A DNA stretch of 64,000 nucleotides, taken from positions 54,784,972 to 54,848,971 of the forward strand of contig OX393557.1 of assembly GCA_947650365.1 (NCBI GenBank), in the 5' to 3' direction. Every line of letters starts with the position of its first letter. The stretch's first letter is position 1. Under the pieces are notes generated by a model, which was not told the origin of the DNA, searched no databases, and saw only the letters and a program-made list of their open reading frames with translations. The DNA comes from Chamaelirium japonicum (taxonomy: Eukaryota; Streptophyta; Magnoliopsida; Liliales; Melanthiaceae). The position numbers and the translations under genes were made by a program. Positions 21,373 to 34,810 of the stretch are shown here, piece after piece.

Positions 21373-22529
21373 TGCGATAGCTAGTTATACACCCTAAACA
21401 CCCTATATTAAAGAGTGAAGTCCATACCTAAGGAGTTAGAGATGTACGTTGCACGCCTAAGCTTGTGGGAAAGGATGGTATGAGTGATCTTAGCCGCACG
21501 GTACTTCTTCATCTCAAATAAGTAAAAACTAAACTCTCCCCTTATGACTTTTGCTCGCAGCTAACCACTATACCCGTAATGTAGGTTTGTTTAAGTCGCT
21601 AAAAATTAATGGCAACATATTGAGACTTAACATGAGGGCTAGTCCTTGGTCAATCCTGCTAACCAAACAGGGTCATCCTAAAGCAGTGGTTCCCACAAGT
21701 CGCAAGTGCTAGACTAGGACATGTTATCATGACTATGTCGTGTTATTTAAAGGGATAGACTCCTGGAGCAATGCTACACAGTAGGAAATAGAGAGACTGA
21801 TAGCGTGCAAAACCTATACCTGTTATCCTCTCACCTCTTAATATATAATTCTAGTAAGCGTTCATCATAGGTGAACTCATACAAAGTTAGCCAATATACA
21901 AGTTGTGAGAACACTAAAGAGGATGACATATATTCTAAACAAAAGAAAATGCTAGAAATTAAAACATGCAAGTGCTAAAAAATAGATAAATTGGAGCAAA
22001 TGAAAACAAAATGTACTACATACATTACGGGTATTAAACAGAAAAAATGATGCTCATGATGAATGAGTTTGACTAGTTTATCCCTAGAGAATCAAGGAGG
22101 ACGAAACTCTTTCCTTGACCAAGTCTGGAAGACCTTGGAAGGAGGTACACGAGGAGTAAAAGACGCTGAAGTGTAATAACCTTTAAATTTTTTCGCTTAA
22201 AAATAAGATTATTAATATTGTATAAATCATTTTTAATCAAAAACTAGAACATGCTCCAGTAAAAAAACTGAGTACGCCAGTATGTCCAGATCATCAAAAC
22301 GGGTAAAAGTCATGTATATACTTTATTTCTTTGACCCCTCAAGGTTATAGAAAAAAATTAAAAAATTAAAATAAATTGATATAGCAACTGGTCAACCAAG
22401 TAGCTAATCAGCCATTTGTAATCTTGACCACAAATCTATATAACAGGAGAGGGCAGTCTATATGCTGACTAGACAAAATAGAATGCTGACTAGATAAAAA
22501 CGTGCATGCTGACTAGATAAAAATGACCC
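21373..22529. other. Intergenic, no gene recognised
   Basis: Moderately AT-rich and without open frames of note. The phrase 'tgctgactagataaaa' is repeated near 22460-22520. Confidence 0.4.
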
Positions 22530-23174
22530 CGTCTTTCCCCGATCTCTCTCTCTCTCTCTCTTTGTCTCTGCCTCTCTCTCTTCTCCCGATCTCTTTCTCT
22601 CTTCCCGATCTCTCTCTCTCTCTTCCCCCGATCTCTCTCTCCCTGTCTCTATCTCTCTTCATTTCTCTCTCTGTCTCTCTCTTCCCCTGATTTCTCTTTC
22701 TTTTTGTCTCTCTTTCCCTGATATCTCTCTCTATGTATATCTCTCTCTCTCCTCTGACTCCCTCTACTTCCGTTTCACACACACACACACACTCTCTCTC
22801 TCTCTCTTTCCATTTTTCTCTCTCTCCGTCTCGCTCTCTCCTTAATTATCTCCTTAATTCTCGTTAAATCCTATCCAAATCGATCCTCTCCCTTTCTGCC
22901 CTTATTCAGTCACCATTCATGGATCTTTTCTCTGTCTAGGCTGGACTTCTCTCTACCCGATCTCCTCTCTCTCTCTTCCTTCCTATTTACTCCCACACAT
23001 CTGACTCCCTCTCTCCCGACCCTTCCTCTCTTTTACACGATCACAGTCGCCCATTCAAGCCAAATCCATGCACGTCTCCTCTCTCTCTCAAAATCTCCTC
23101 TCAGGATTCTTTATCTTTCCTAAACCAAAGCCCAAGCTCGAAACTCCAGCCTGACGCCTGACTTTCTCTCATCC

Positions 23175-23212
<38 letters not shown>

Positions 23213-23395
23213 TGTATCTCTATTTCTCTTTTATTTTATTTCCATATTTCCGTCTTCACAATCCATCATAGCCGTCCATCTCAATCTCCCTCCTTATCTA
23301 TACGCGACTCCCCCTCACAACTCGCTCATGAGTCCACAGCCATTCACGTTCCGCTCCCTCTTTGTACCCTTAGCCCCCTTCTCTCTCTATTATAT
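22530..23395. repeat. CT-rich simple sequence region
   Basis: Dominated by CTCTCT with interruptions such as TTCCCCGATCTC, a (CA)n stretch at ~22777-22792 and a pure CT run at ~23178-23210. From 23040 on, phrases like ATCACAGTCGCCCATTC and ATCATAGCCGTCCATC recall the repeat at 1-700. Confidence 0.6.
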
Positions 23396-23989
23396 AACAT
23401 GTTACGTTAGTTGGGGTTAATTACATCTCTGCCATCCTCAAAGTTGTCCCGAGACAAGTTAGCCATTCGATCAAATCGAATGGATCAAAACCCCCCCTCA
23501 AATCTTTCAAAACTGAAGGTCACATTAATAACAGATCGCCCCTCCTGAAATACCTCAAAAATGAATCCATTCGATCAAATCGAACGACTGAAAAATCCCC
23601 TTAAAAACCCCCTATAATTTCATTTATGTTTCATGTTTATTGGTGGAATTGTTCTTCAGACTTGGAGTGCCACCTTTGATTGTTCTCTTCTCTCAAGTAG
23701 GATCTTTGTTGCCATATGAAATATTGGTGGGAAGCCCCCACCAAGTTATTTGAACCTTGATGATTGACTTCATGCCTCACCCCTACAAATATATATGTTT
23801 TGGGGTATATGCCTCAACTTTGTCTATATCCCAGATCTTTGGGTACTATATGAAGAAGGTGCGCAAATCCCAACTAATTGATTCCTTTGGTCCTTCAGGT
23901 TTCAAGAAATAGTCTCTCTGAATACCAGAAATGTTCTAGGTTCAGAAGACAACGGCTCAGCGAGGAAATGGATGTCTCTATGCCATCGA
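23396..23989. other. Intergenic, no gene recognised
   Basis: The phrase ATTCGATCAAATCGAA is repeated near 23463 and 23569. Nothing else supported. Confidence 0.4.
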
Positions 23990-24113
23990 AATTGTTTTGT
24001 TGTCAAAGGCGGCCAGGTGTGTTACTGTCGAAGGTGGCCTGCTGCAGTGCCTACAGGTGTGTTGCCGCCAAAGACGGCCCGCTGCAGTGCCAATAGGCAC
24101 GGGCATGGACTAA
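23990..24113 (+). mobile_element. Helitron-like 3' end with tandem subterminal repeats
   Basis: A ~40-base unit (GTGTTGCCGCCAAAGACGG then CCCGCTGCAGTGCC) is repeated two to three times from 23990. The last copy is followed by the hairpin GTGCC-AATA-GGCAC, GGGCATGGA and CTAA (24110-24113), then T. Hairpin plus CTRR plus T fits a Helitron terminus. The hairpin and spacer match the tail at 33604-33628. The 5' end was not found. Confidence 0.55.
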
Positions 24114-24126
24114 TATACTAAATATG

Positions 24127-24165
24127 TCATAGAAAAGCTGAATTGTTAGAATGATAAAAATGTTG
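24127..24165 (+). repeat. Segment shared with the 33.77 kb Helitron flank
   Basis: TCATAGAAAAGCTGAATTG and onward through 'ttagaatgataaaa' is identical at 24127-24159 and 33767-33799, in both cases a short way downstream of a Helitron-like 3' end. Confidence 0.85.
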
Positions 24166-24583
24166 CAGAGGATTGCAAAGTAATCCTTGGGCATGGTGGA
24201 GCTCGGAACTTCAGATCGAGAGTAAGTTCCAGATTTGGTTTTCAAGGTCTAGGTGGAGCTGGCTCTCGCGGGAGGACTGGATTTCGAGAACGGGCGGGAG
24301 CTAGATCTGGGTTTGCTGGGCTCAGATCTGGTTTTCGTGCGCCTTTTGGAGATGGTTCTCGTGGTCGAGATGGAGGTCGAGGCAAAGCTTAGGTCCGTTC
24401 AGCACCAAAGGATCGGGCCCCATGGAGAGTAGGTAGCAGATCTGGTTGTGGTACTGTTAACCATGGAAGAGGGCATTCTCGGGATAGAGCCCAGATGTTC
24501 GAGTTGGGATCGGGTGGTGATGCTGCAATTGATCTCTCCTCTTTCCCTCCATTGGTGGTTGATGCAAGGGTAAAACCCCATGT

Positions 24584-26364
24584 TTGCAGGTACGGACTGC
24601 AGCACCCTTAGCTGCAGCCAATGTGTTTGATGGAATGCGTCTAAGAGGAGTTATGGCAGCAGAACTTCCTGTAGAGGGTCAGGTTGGTGGCCATTGTAGC
24701 TTGGATCCTAACAGATCATGGAGTTCAATTTGTGGTGATAAGACTATTCCTTCTAAGGCATGTTTTGTTGCTCTCGACTTTCGTGAGGGGCACAAATGTG
24801 CAGTGATCCCCTTGGAGGAAGAAAGGGACAACCTGAATGCATGGCATCACACTTTGGTGGGCTATGTTGTGGGTAAGCACCCCTTTTATCCGCACTTCAA
24901 ATCAGCTATGTTGAGGTGTTGGAAGCGCCAAGGATTTGTGGAGTTCTTCACTCGGGAAAATATTTTTTTCCTCTTTCAATTTGGGGAGGAATCGGACTAC
25001 GCCAAGGTTCTTAAGGGCGGACCTTGGCAATTTGACGGAAGATTGGTGGTGCTCAAGCGCTGGAAGCATGATGAAAAGATGGAGCGAGACATATTTGCTA
25101 AAATGCCAATTTGGGTCAAACTACCCAACGTCCCAGCGCCTTAGTGGGGGTCTATCAATAGGATGGCCAATGTTATTGGGGTACCTTTGGACTTGGATTT
25201 CTCTATGCTTAAGAAGGAGGGCTTTGCACGGTGCTGCATTAAGATCTCGGTGGGTGATGATCTTCCAGAGGTAGTGTCAGTATATTGAGAGGAAGAGGCT
25301 ACGGGTTTCTTGCAGCCTATTATTTACGAATGGCTTCCCTCAAAATGCCAATCCTGCGGTGTTTTTGGGCATGCAGAGGTGGACTGCATTGCTCAAGAGG
25401 AGGGTCTTTCCAGGCCTGAAGTCATTGTGAGGGCCGCTGCAGCTAGGGATGGCTCAGATCCATCAGTTGCTGCTGCTGTAGTACCCCCAGCTGAGGTTCC
25501 TGCTTCACAAGGCCATGTGTTATGCGGGGTCGCAGTTGCACCCAGTTCAGTGTTACGCGGTGATGCTATTGTTTCTAGTGAAGCATTAAGGGTGGCTGGT
25601 GAGGAGGTGTAGTCAGTGGTACGTGAGGCTGCAGAGGAGGTGCAATCAGTGATTGGTGACACAATAGGGGCTTCGTTACATGAGGATCCTACTGCTCCAG
25701 GCCCAGTGTTACACAAGGATGGTGCTGCTACATCTTCAGTACCTCTCCTGTGTTACACATGCCTGGTGATGTTAACAGGCCTATGTTACATGAGGCTAAT
25801 ACTCTTGCCAGCCCTGTGTTACACAGCACTGGTGATGCCTCTAGCTCAGTGTTACACAGGACTGCCTCAGCACCATCCTTAGTATTACGGGAGAATGTTG
25901 CAGTTTCTGCAAGTAAAGCCAAGGGGGTGCCAAAGCAACATCAACCTACTTCTGCTGCAGGACTATGCTGTAAAGGGTCCAGGTTTGCTATATTGCAAGA
26001 TTTGGAAACAGGGGTTGCTGACATCTCAGTAGTTGATGCGGAGCCTGAGGGCGTGGGTGCCACGTGCGACGTTGGAGCCTTGGTCACAGAGGAGGCTGAT
26101 TTGGCGGCTTCGATTGCTTTGGATGCTTCTAGTGAAGCTGAGGAGGATGATCCTTCGAAGTGGATAGGCCTTGGCTTCGAGGAGAAGGAATTTATTGGCT
26201 TCCCCTTGGAAGACATTGAAAAAGTGAAGAAAATTCTAGCGAAGCTCCTTAAGACTGAGACGACCTACGGAGATGAAGTAGAGGTATCTTATGATTGGAT
26301 GATGAGCAAAGTTCTTTCTTTTCTTGCTTGGCTGTCCAGCACTGGGGATGGAGTCCTTTGGTGA
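24584..26364 (+). pseudogene. LINE ORF1: DUF4283-like and CCHC knuckle protein (broken)
   Basis: In LINEs this protein binds element RNA. The DUF4283-like region runs from ~24710 to 25140 (ALDFREG, WHHTLVGYVVGKHP, VEFFTRENIFFLFQF, VLKGGPWQFDGRLVVLKRW). The frame continues past stops to P-I-W-V-K-L, then a knuckle near 25335-25385 (CQSCGVFGHAEVDC: C-x2-C-x4-H-x4-C). A low-complexity VLH-rich repeat follows (25510-25890), then an acidic tail. Lesions are TAG 25142-25144, TGA 25285-25287, TAG 25610-25612 and a frameshift near 25740-25750. The 24584 position is not an ATG and a stop lies upstream at 24560, so the true N-terminus is unknown. Confidence 0.75.
25510..25890 (+). repeat. In-frame degenerate repeat in LINE ORF1 (GTGTTACAC units)
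   Basis: GTGTTACAC-like phrases recur near 25514, 25550, 25675, 25706, 25751, 25784, 25817, 25850 and 25882, with spacing of ~33-48 bases. They encode P-V-L-H or S-V-L-H followed by an acidic or Gly/Ser stretch. The repeat also contains the frameshift. Confidence 0.65.
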
Positions 26365-26742
26365 GGGTGGAGTACCTAACGTTTTCTCGACATTTTGTGG
26401 TCGAAAATGTAGGTAGGAGAATCAAGAGCCGGTGGCCTTTGGGGGATAGTGACAGATCTACTCGTAGCGGAGCCGGTGGTTCATTGGAGTTGCATTGATT
26501 GGTTCCTCTCTTGGGATGTGTATCTCAAGTTGTGTTGCTTTAGATGAGCTTGTATTGTTGTACGTCAGTAAAGCAAGTGTTGTTATGTGCTGTCCTGACT
26601 TACTCCAGGTGTCCTGTTTAGGTTTTGGTTCTAGGTACCGGGTTTGGCTCTATTTGGTCTAGAGTCTACTTACTCGCCCTAAGTTAAGTCGTGATCTGTA
26701 ATCGCTCTTGTTTTTCTTTTAATATATTCATTTTTTACCCTT

Positions 26743-26745
<3 letters not shown>

Positions 26746-26798
<53 letters not shown>
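26746..26798. repeat. (AT)n microsatellite
   Basis: About 53 bases of pure AT dinucleotides, directly after the LINE 3' tail. Confidence 0.95.
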
Positions 26799-26801
<3 letters not shown>

Positions 26802-27196
26802 AAAATGGATGTTGGACCTGAGGTGCAGCGTCGTTGCTGCACCTCAAGCATTGTTTGACCATTCTAGAAGTTTTGGAATTTGATGAAATTTGGTGAGGGT
26901 GTTGTCTAGGTTAAGATGATCATCCTCACCAATTTTCATCGAATTCCAAAACCTCTAGGGGGTTCAAATGGTCGAAGCAAAATCAGCCGTCCGCAGTCAC
27001 CGTTAAAATTTGCAGATTTTGCTTCGACCATTTGACCCACATAGAAGTATTAGAATTTGATGAAAATTGGTGAGGATGATCGTCTTACCCTAGACAACAC
27101 CCTCACCAAATTTCATCAAATTCCAAAACTTGTAGGGGGGTAATCAAGCGATAGGTGCAGCAATGATGCTACGCCTCGGGTGCAGGCACCCCGCCC

Positions 27197-27198
<2 letters not shown>
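26799..27198. mobile_element. Foldback MITE, ~400 bp, between AT tracts
   Basis: The left arm (CTGCACCTCAAGCATTG, then GAATTTGATGAAATTTGGTG and GATGATCATCCTCACC) pairs in inverted order with the right arm (GGTGAGGATGATCGTC, CACCAAATTTCATCAAATTC, AGGTGCAGCA). Arms of ~190 bases meet near 27000, where GGTCGAAGCAAAATC faces GATTTTGCTTCGACC. No coding content. Confidence 0.75.

Positions 27199-27228
<30 letters not shown>
27199..27228. repeat. (AT)n microsatellite
   Basis: About 30 bases of AT dinucleotides separating two foldback elements. Confidence 0.95.

Positions 27229-28492
<1,264 letters not shown>

Positions 28493-28550
<58 letters not shown>
28493..28550. repeat. (CT)n microsatellite
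   Basis: About 58 bases of CT dinucleotides within a wider CT-rich zone extending to ~28780. Confidence 0.95.
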
Positions 28551-28552
<2 letters not shown>

Positions 28553-28779
28553 GCCCCACTCTCCCTCTACCGCCCCACGATCCCACATCTCCACATCCCA
28601 CGAACTCTCTCCCCGTAGTTACGCCAACCCACTGATCTGTCTCTCCCCGTTAGTTCACCCTCCCTCCCTGATTCTCTCTCTCTCTCTTTCTCCCCCCATC
28701 AGTGAAGCCCCCCCCCCACACACACACACAAGATCTCTCTCTCTCTCTCTCTCCGATTCTCTCTCTCTCCTTCTCCTTC

Positions 28780-29740
28780 TATAGCCCTCGAACCCCTGCC
28801 CCTACCCCCTCCTGCAGGCCGGGGGATCCCTCGACGCCCTCATCGGTGGCCTCCGCGTCACTTGCAGGCCCGATCCGACCGAATCTCCCAGATCTGGTCC
28901 TCGCCGGGGAGCTCTGGTGGTGTTGCCGATGAAAATCGAGGTCGGGCCTGGTCGCGGTTGCCGGCGGAGCTCGAGGGCTGTGCTCACCGCCGGGCGCCAG
29001 GCCGGGACCATCTCGCATCCGAATCCGCACGGCCCTCGAGGTCGAGCCTCCTGCTCTCCTGTCAACCTCGAGCACCTCCGGCGACCTCGAGGAGGAGCAA
29101 GAGGGCTGCCGCTAGCCTATCGAGTCAGGGCAAGGCGGATTGGGGATCTGTGCTACGGTAGGTCGGCCGTCTGTCCGTCCGTTGAAGAAGTTGCCCACCG
29201 TCCGTCCGTGCGTCGAAGCCGCTGCTCACCGTCCGTCGAAGCAGCAGTGAGGGTCGCACCAGCAGTCGGTGATGGGCTGGATCCAGACCCCTCCCCAATC
29301 TCCACAGGAAGCCTCTCTCTCTCTCTCTCTCTCTCTCGGTTTTGGCCGATGCAAGGAGTGGCCGGCGCGGAGCATAGAAGAGGAGCAGCAGCTCCAGTGA
29401 GGCTCGCACCAGCAGTAGGTGAGGGGATGGATCCATAACCCCTTGCCCAATCTCCTCAGGCAGATCCGTTGCCGGGGAGGGACTGGATCCAAATCCCCCT
29501 CCCCCGATCTCCTACTCAGGCGAGGGTTGCACCAGCAGTCGGGGAGGGGTTGCATCCAGATCCCCCTCCCCCGGTCTCCTACTCCGAGCATCTGGGGATC
29601 CTTAAGGTTCGCAGCTTCCCCTAGGTCCCCGGCACCCAGCTCCAGCGGCAGTGGCGACTTCAAGCTGAAGCATGACATCCAAAGCGGGGTGGCCGCTGGC
29701 GGTAGCATCTTTTATTGTTCTGTTATTCCTTTGGTTCTTA
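28780..29740 (+). other. GC-rich island with long open frames, no recognised product
   Basis: Composition jumps to GC-rich, CpG-rich DNA with overlapping open frames on both strands (up to 173 codons), as expected from composition alone. 29241-29302, 29395-29458, 29465-29525 and 29526-29585 are degenerate copies of a ~60-base phrase (GCACCAGCAGT, GGATCCA, CCCCTCCCC, ATCTCCT). It could be the 5' region of a host gene or captured DNA; I cannot tell which. Confidence 0.4.
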
Positions 29741-30801
29741 TCTTTTAGGGTTCAATTCTATTGTGTTCCTTCTTCTTCCTCTAATTTTTATCTTTTTCCT
29801 CTTTTGCAGCAAGCCAGGAGTTTCAGTATTGTGACAATTGGACCCCTCGGAGATTTTCCCCGGGCTCAAAAAAGTAAGCATTACCTGTCATCGACCATTG
29901 AAATAGGAGTAAAACTGCAATAATGCAGTAATTTATTGAAGCTTATTTTGTGCTTTTGGTTTCATTGTTTGGTTATAGTTATAAGTTTGTGAATCTAAGT
30001 TTTTTGTTTCTAGGGCTGAACAACATTTTAAGCACATTCTAAGTCCGACTTCCCGGTGAGATCCGATCTGATCTCTATTCTAATTGAAAAAAAAAAAAGA
30101 AAATTCTGATCTCTGTTCTCGATCTGATCTAAGTCCGGTGGCCCCTTCTCATCGTTATCATCATCCATTGGGGTTTTAGAGAAAGTGAGAGGAGCAGGAT
30201 TTGCTATGTTATTTTTTCAGTTTTCTTCAAGCCTTTATGGATTTTTTTATGTACAGCCGAGATTAGGGGCCTCTTTGCATCAGGGGCCTCTTTGCTTATG
30301 TTAGTGTCGCCATGGGTGTACAACGAGCTGATAGTTGTTTTCACTAGCCATTAGATTCTGGAACTTCACGAATGTTTCTGTTTTTATCTATTGAACCACA
30401 CAGGGGCCCCTTTGCATCTGGGAATTCCATCTTTTCATTTTCTGGAATGAAGGAAAACGTTTTCAAATTTTTTTCATGTAATACCAATTCCCATATTCTC
30501 AATTCCCATTTATGTTTTGATGGAGTATGGAGTGTATTTAGAGTAGCTTTGGAACAGATTTTTATATGTTTTAGTGTCTTATTTAAGATTTGATGCAATT
30601 AGCTTTTGGCAATGATCGACCTCGCTCCGGGCACTGACAAATCCCCGATCGGCCAAGGTAAAAACCCTAATCACTCATTTTCCCTTCAATAAAAATTTTT
30701 CCCTGAGGCTCACAGAACTGTGGAGAGAGAGAGTAAGAGAGAGAGAGAGAGAGAGAGAGTTTTGCTATTAGGTTTTTTTTTCCATCCAAATAGACATTTC
30801 A
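29741..30801 (+). other. Intergenic or intronic DNA with plausible splice signals
   Basis: 29809-29870 is bounded by TTTTGCAG and by GTAAGC, like an internal exon. The frame from 29672 reads a hydrophobic N-terminal segment (about residues 6-26) across it, but no family is recognised. 30262-30297 contains the direct repeat GGGGCCTCTTTGC. A (GA)n tract lies at ~30722-30759. Confidence 0.3.
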
Positions 30802-31347
30802 GTCACCAACCACGCCCTCTTTCTCAGCTACCAGCCCTCGCAGTAGGCTAAGACCCTCGATCCCGTGGTCTACCGTAGACCCACCAGTAAAACCCCCAAA
30901 ACAAGAACTCAGCATTTCATCGAACACTTCGATTTCTCGAATCCAATTGTTTGCAAAACCGATCAGGAGAGGTGTACATATGTGGGATGATGGAGGAGGC
31001 CGAGGCGCCGAACGATCCAAGAGATCATGAGCGACGGAGCGTTGATCGGGATGCTGCACAAGATCGTCGAGGCGGTGTCGACCCACCTGAGGGACGGGGA
31101 GGCCGAGGTGGTGGCGGAACATGCATGCTTAATGTCTTGCATCGACGATAGCCTGCCGGTCATCGGGGAGATCCCGGGGGTCGAAGGGTGCTTCGTCGCA
31201 ACCGAGCACAACTGTTGGGGCATCCTCAATGGCCTTACGACTGGCGCGTCCCTCGCCGAGCTCATCCTGACCGGCCGCTCCACCGCCGACCTTGCCCCCT
31301 TCAGCTCCTCTAGGTTTACCCAGAAGGGCGCAAGGCTGCATAAATAA
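30802..31347 (+). pseudogene. FAD-dependent oxidoreductase (DAO/TDA3-like), last exons, broken
   Basis: The frame after the acceptor CATTTCAG (ends 30801) reads HALFLSYQP and TLDP..YRRPT. A GT-AG intron fits at 30889-30962, and EVYICGM follows in phase. The final part has HLRDGEAEVVAEHAC, LPVIGEIPGV, GCFVATEHNCWGILNG and AELI. This order matches the C-terminus of plant FAD-dependent oxidoreductases of the DAO fold (TDA3-like), where GHxxWGI-type motifs contact FAD. Here His before the Cys is preserved but Gly is replaced (TEHNCWG). Lesions are a TAG near 30844 in the first exon and a one-base frameshift near 31018-31022. The FAD-binding N-terminus was not found upstream, so this is a 3' relic rather than a working gene. 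AATAAA follows at ~31384. Confidence 0.75.
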
Positions 31348-32356
31348 TGTGAATGGAAGTCTGTAACCTGTAATGTGTTCTGAAATAAAGTTTTATATTT
31401 CTACTACACAGTTAAAGTTTGTTTGGATTTCAATTCAGAGTTGATACATGTGGTTGGCTTGATTGGTCATTGAAGCATGGTCCTTAATTTTTAGACAAAT
31501 TATAAAAACATCCCCTGAGCTGTACCCCCGGCCCCCAATTTCACATTGGTCCCTTAATTTTTTTTTAGCAACATCCTAAAATGCCGTTCTTAATATGGCT
31601 AAATATGTTTTCTAAATATTATTTATGCCGACTAGGATGAAGATAGTTTGGTATGAAAATTAAGTTTGATGATTGAAATTTGACAGAACAAGGAACACCA
31701 TTACTCCTTTATTGCTCCCATAGAGCACCTTGATCTACGCTTTGTGCTTCATGATCAATTGCTTCTCTTAGTCTGGATTAGAAATGTTCTTGATATCTGC
31801 AACAATATCCGGCTTCGATGTATATTAACAACAAAATCAGAGTTTCTTTTAAAAAAGAACTCATCATTGTTTTAAAGAATGAGCCCAAATCCAACATAGA
31901 GTTGGATTAGCTCGGGTATTTGCATCAGATTTTAATTCCGGTAAGCTTTCAAAATTCGATAAGTATCTGGGTAGGAAAATTTGATACATCAGATTTAGCA
32001 AAATTAATTTGGATTAGGCATCGGTATTGGCATTTTGAATCGGATTTTGAATTTGGTATTTTAAATCGAAAATCTGATTTCAAAATTGCCAATATTTAAA
32101 AATCCGATTCAAAATGCTCGGGTATTGGATCAGATTTCAAAATACCAATTCGTTACAAAAATACCAAGATTTCAAAATCTAATTCAAAATGCTCGGGTAA
32201 TAGATCAGATTTCAAAATGCCAATTCGTTTCAAAAATACCAAGATTTTAAAATACAATTGGATGCCAAAATTTTAAAAATACCAATTTGATTTTTCATAC
32301 TATTTTTTTAAGTTTAAAGGTGACTAATTATTGTCTTGCATCTTCACATAATGTGA
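31348..32356. other. Intergenic, AT-rich; contains an ~80-bp tandem duplication
   Basis: 32100-32175 and 32176-32250 are near copies (ATTCAAAATGCTCGGGTA, then CAGATTTCAAAAT, ACCAATTCGTT, CAAAAATACCAAGATTT). Weaker related phrases extend over 31960-32290. No gene recognised. Confidence 0.55.
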
Positions 32357-32814
32357 ATGCTCTCGCTGAATGTGGGCGCCCCTCCGAATGTTCGTGCCGA
32401 CAGACATGACCATTACTACTGTTGTATTTTGTTCTTTTGCTTAAAATTAATTACTGAATCTGTTGATATAATTAGAATGTTCTATTTTGTTCCAGAGCAT
32501 AATTTGTTGTTAATGGAGATCAAAGGCACTTTTGAAAGGAAACTGTATATTTGATGTGGGGGTCTCGGATTGTCTCCTTCGGCATGTTGGGCCCGATACG
32601 GCCGTTGCTGAACTAAATAACATAGAGCCTTGGTAGTATGTATTAGCTCAGGATTTGACAGAACCATTAATATGTGTTTCCATTATTCTTTGATATATCA
32701 AAGTCATGGATCTGCATTTGTAATAGCTTCTAATTTTCTTTTTTATGTGTTTGTAATTGATCATGGATGGTATGGAGATGCTTGCCATTTTGAAGGGCTG
32801 AGTTGATCCTGATA

Positions 32815-32851
<37 letters not shown>

Positions 32852-33174
32852 CCCACGTACAATCCTTATTCAATGAAAAGCACAAGCTTCATCAAGTCCA
32901 ATAGTGATTGGCTCTTGGAATAATGTGGGCGCCCACGTTGAAAATGGACCTCGCGATCTAATGTGGGTGTGCACGCTGAACGTGGCCGCTGCCAAACTAA
33001 ATTTGTCATCCCCGTCAGTGTTTTGATGTCGAATGTGGGCATTCCCACCGAATGTGGGTGCTGTAGAATGAATTTTGACTACCTCGCCGAATTTGGGCAC
33101 ATGCACCGAAAGTGTTTGACTAATAGGAGATTGTCACCGATGGGGTCGGGGTCGGGGTCATCGTGTTTCCGGGG

Positions 33175-33177
<3 letters not shown>
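32357..33177. repeat. Helitron-like body with dispersed AATGTGGGCG repeats
   Basis: The phrase GAATGTGGGCGCCC or close variants recurs near 32367, 32920, 32959, 33036, 33050 and 33090, in places separated by only ~15-40 bases. Near 32393 GTGCCGACAGACATGACC resembles a decayed Helitron tail (compare 17086). A (GA)n tract lies at 32819-32848. No gene. Confidence 0.45.

Positions 33178-33236
<59 letters not shown>
33178..33236. repeat. (CT)n microsatellite
   Basis: About 59 bases of CT dinucleotides. Confidence 0.95.
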
Positions 33237-33237
<1 letters not shown>

Positions 33238-33329
33238 GTGCAGGTGTCGTCGCTGATCACCGAAGGAGGGAGGGGAACAGACTCAGCAGAGAAGGGGAAG
33301 AGTGTGCAAGGTGATCCCATGATAAAGTA

Positions 33330-34694
<1,365 letters not shown>

Positions 34695-34810
34695 CTGTGG
34701 AGCTAGCTCCGCTTATGCTAAAATAACTATGGGTGTGGAGCCAGACCGGCTTATGCCAGAATGACTATGGATGTGGAGCTAGCCAGGTTGAGGCCAAAAT
34801 GACTCTACGT
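34695..34810. repeat. Tandem repeat, ~3 units of 45-55 bp
   Basis: GTGGAGCTAGC/GTGGAGCCAGAC, 'cggcttatgcc' and AAAATGACTATGG phrases repeat at about 34699, 34736 and 34784 with moderate divergence. Confidence 0.65.

Larger units (their letters stand above)
24180..26745 (+). mobile_element. LINE with ORF1 and 3' tail but no ORF2 (internal deletion)
   Basis: A damaged ORF1 with a DUF4283-like region and a zinc knuckle is followed within ~200 bases by a sequence resembling plant L1 3' UTRs: 'gtaatcgctcttgtttttc', then TTTAATATATTCATTTTTTACCC at 26719-26741, next to the AT tract. There is no endonuclease or reverse transcriptase between them, so ORF2 was deleted or lost at insertion. 24180-24580 is a Gly/Arg-rich, purine-rich 5' portion without a clear start. 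A target duplication cannot be seen beside the AT tract. Confidence 0.65.
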
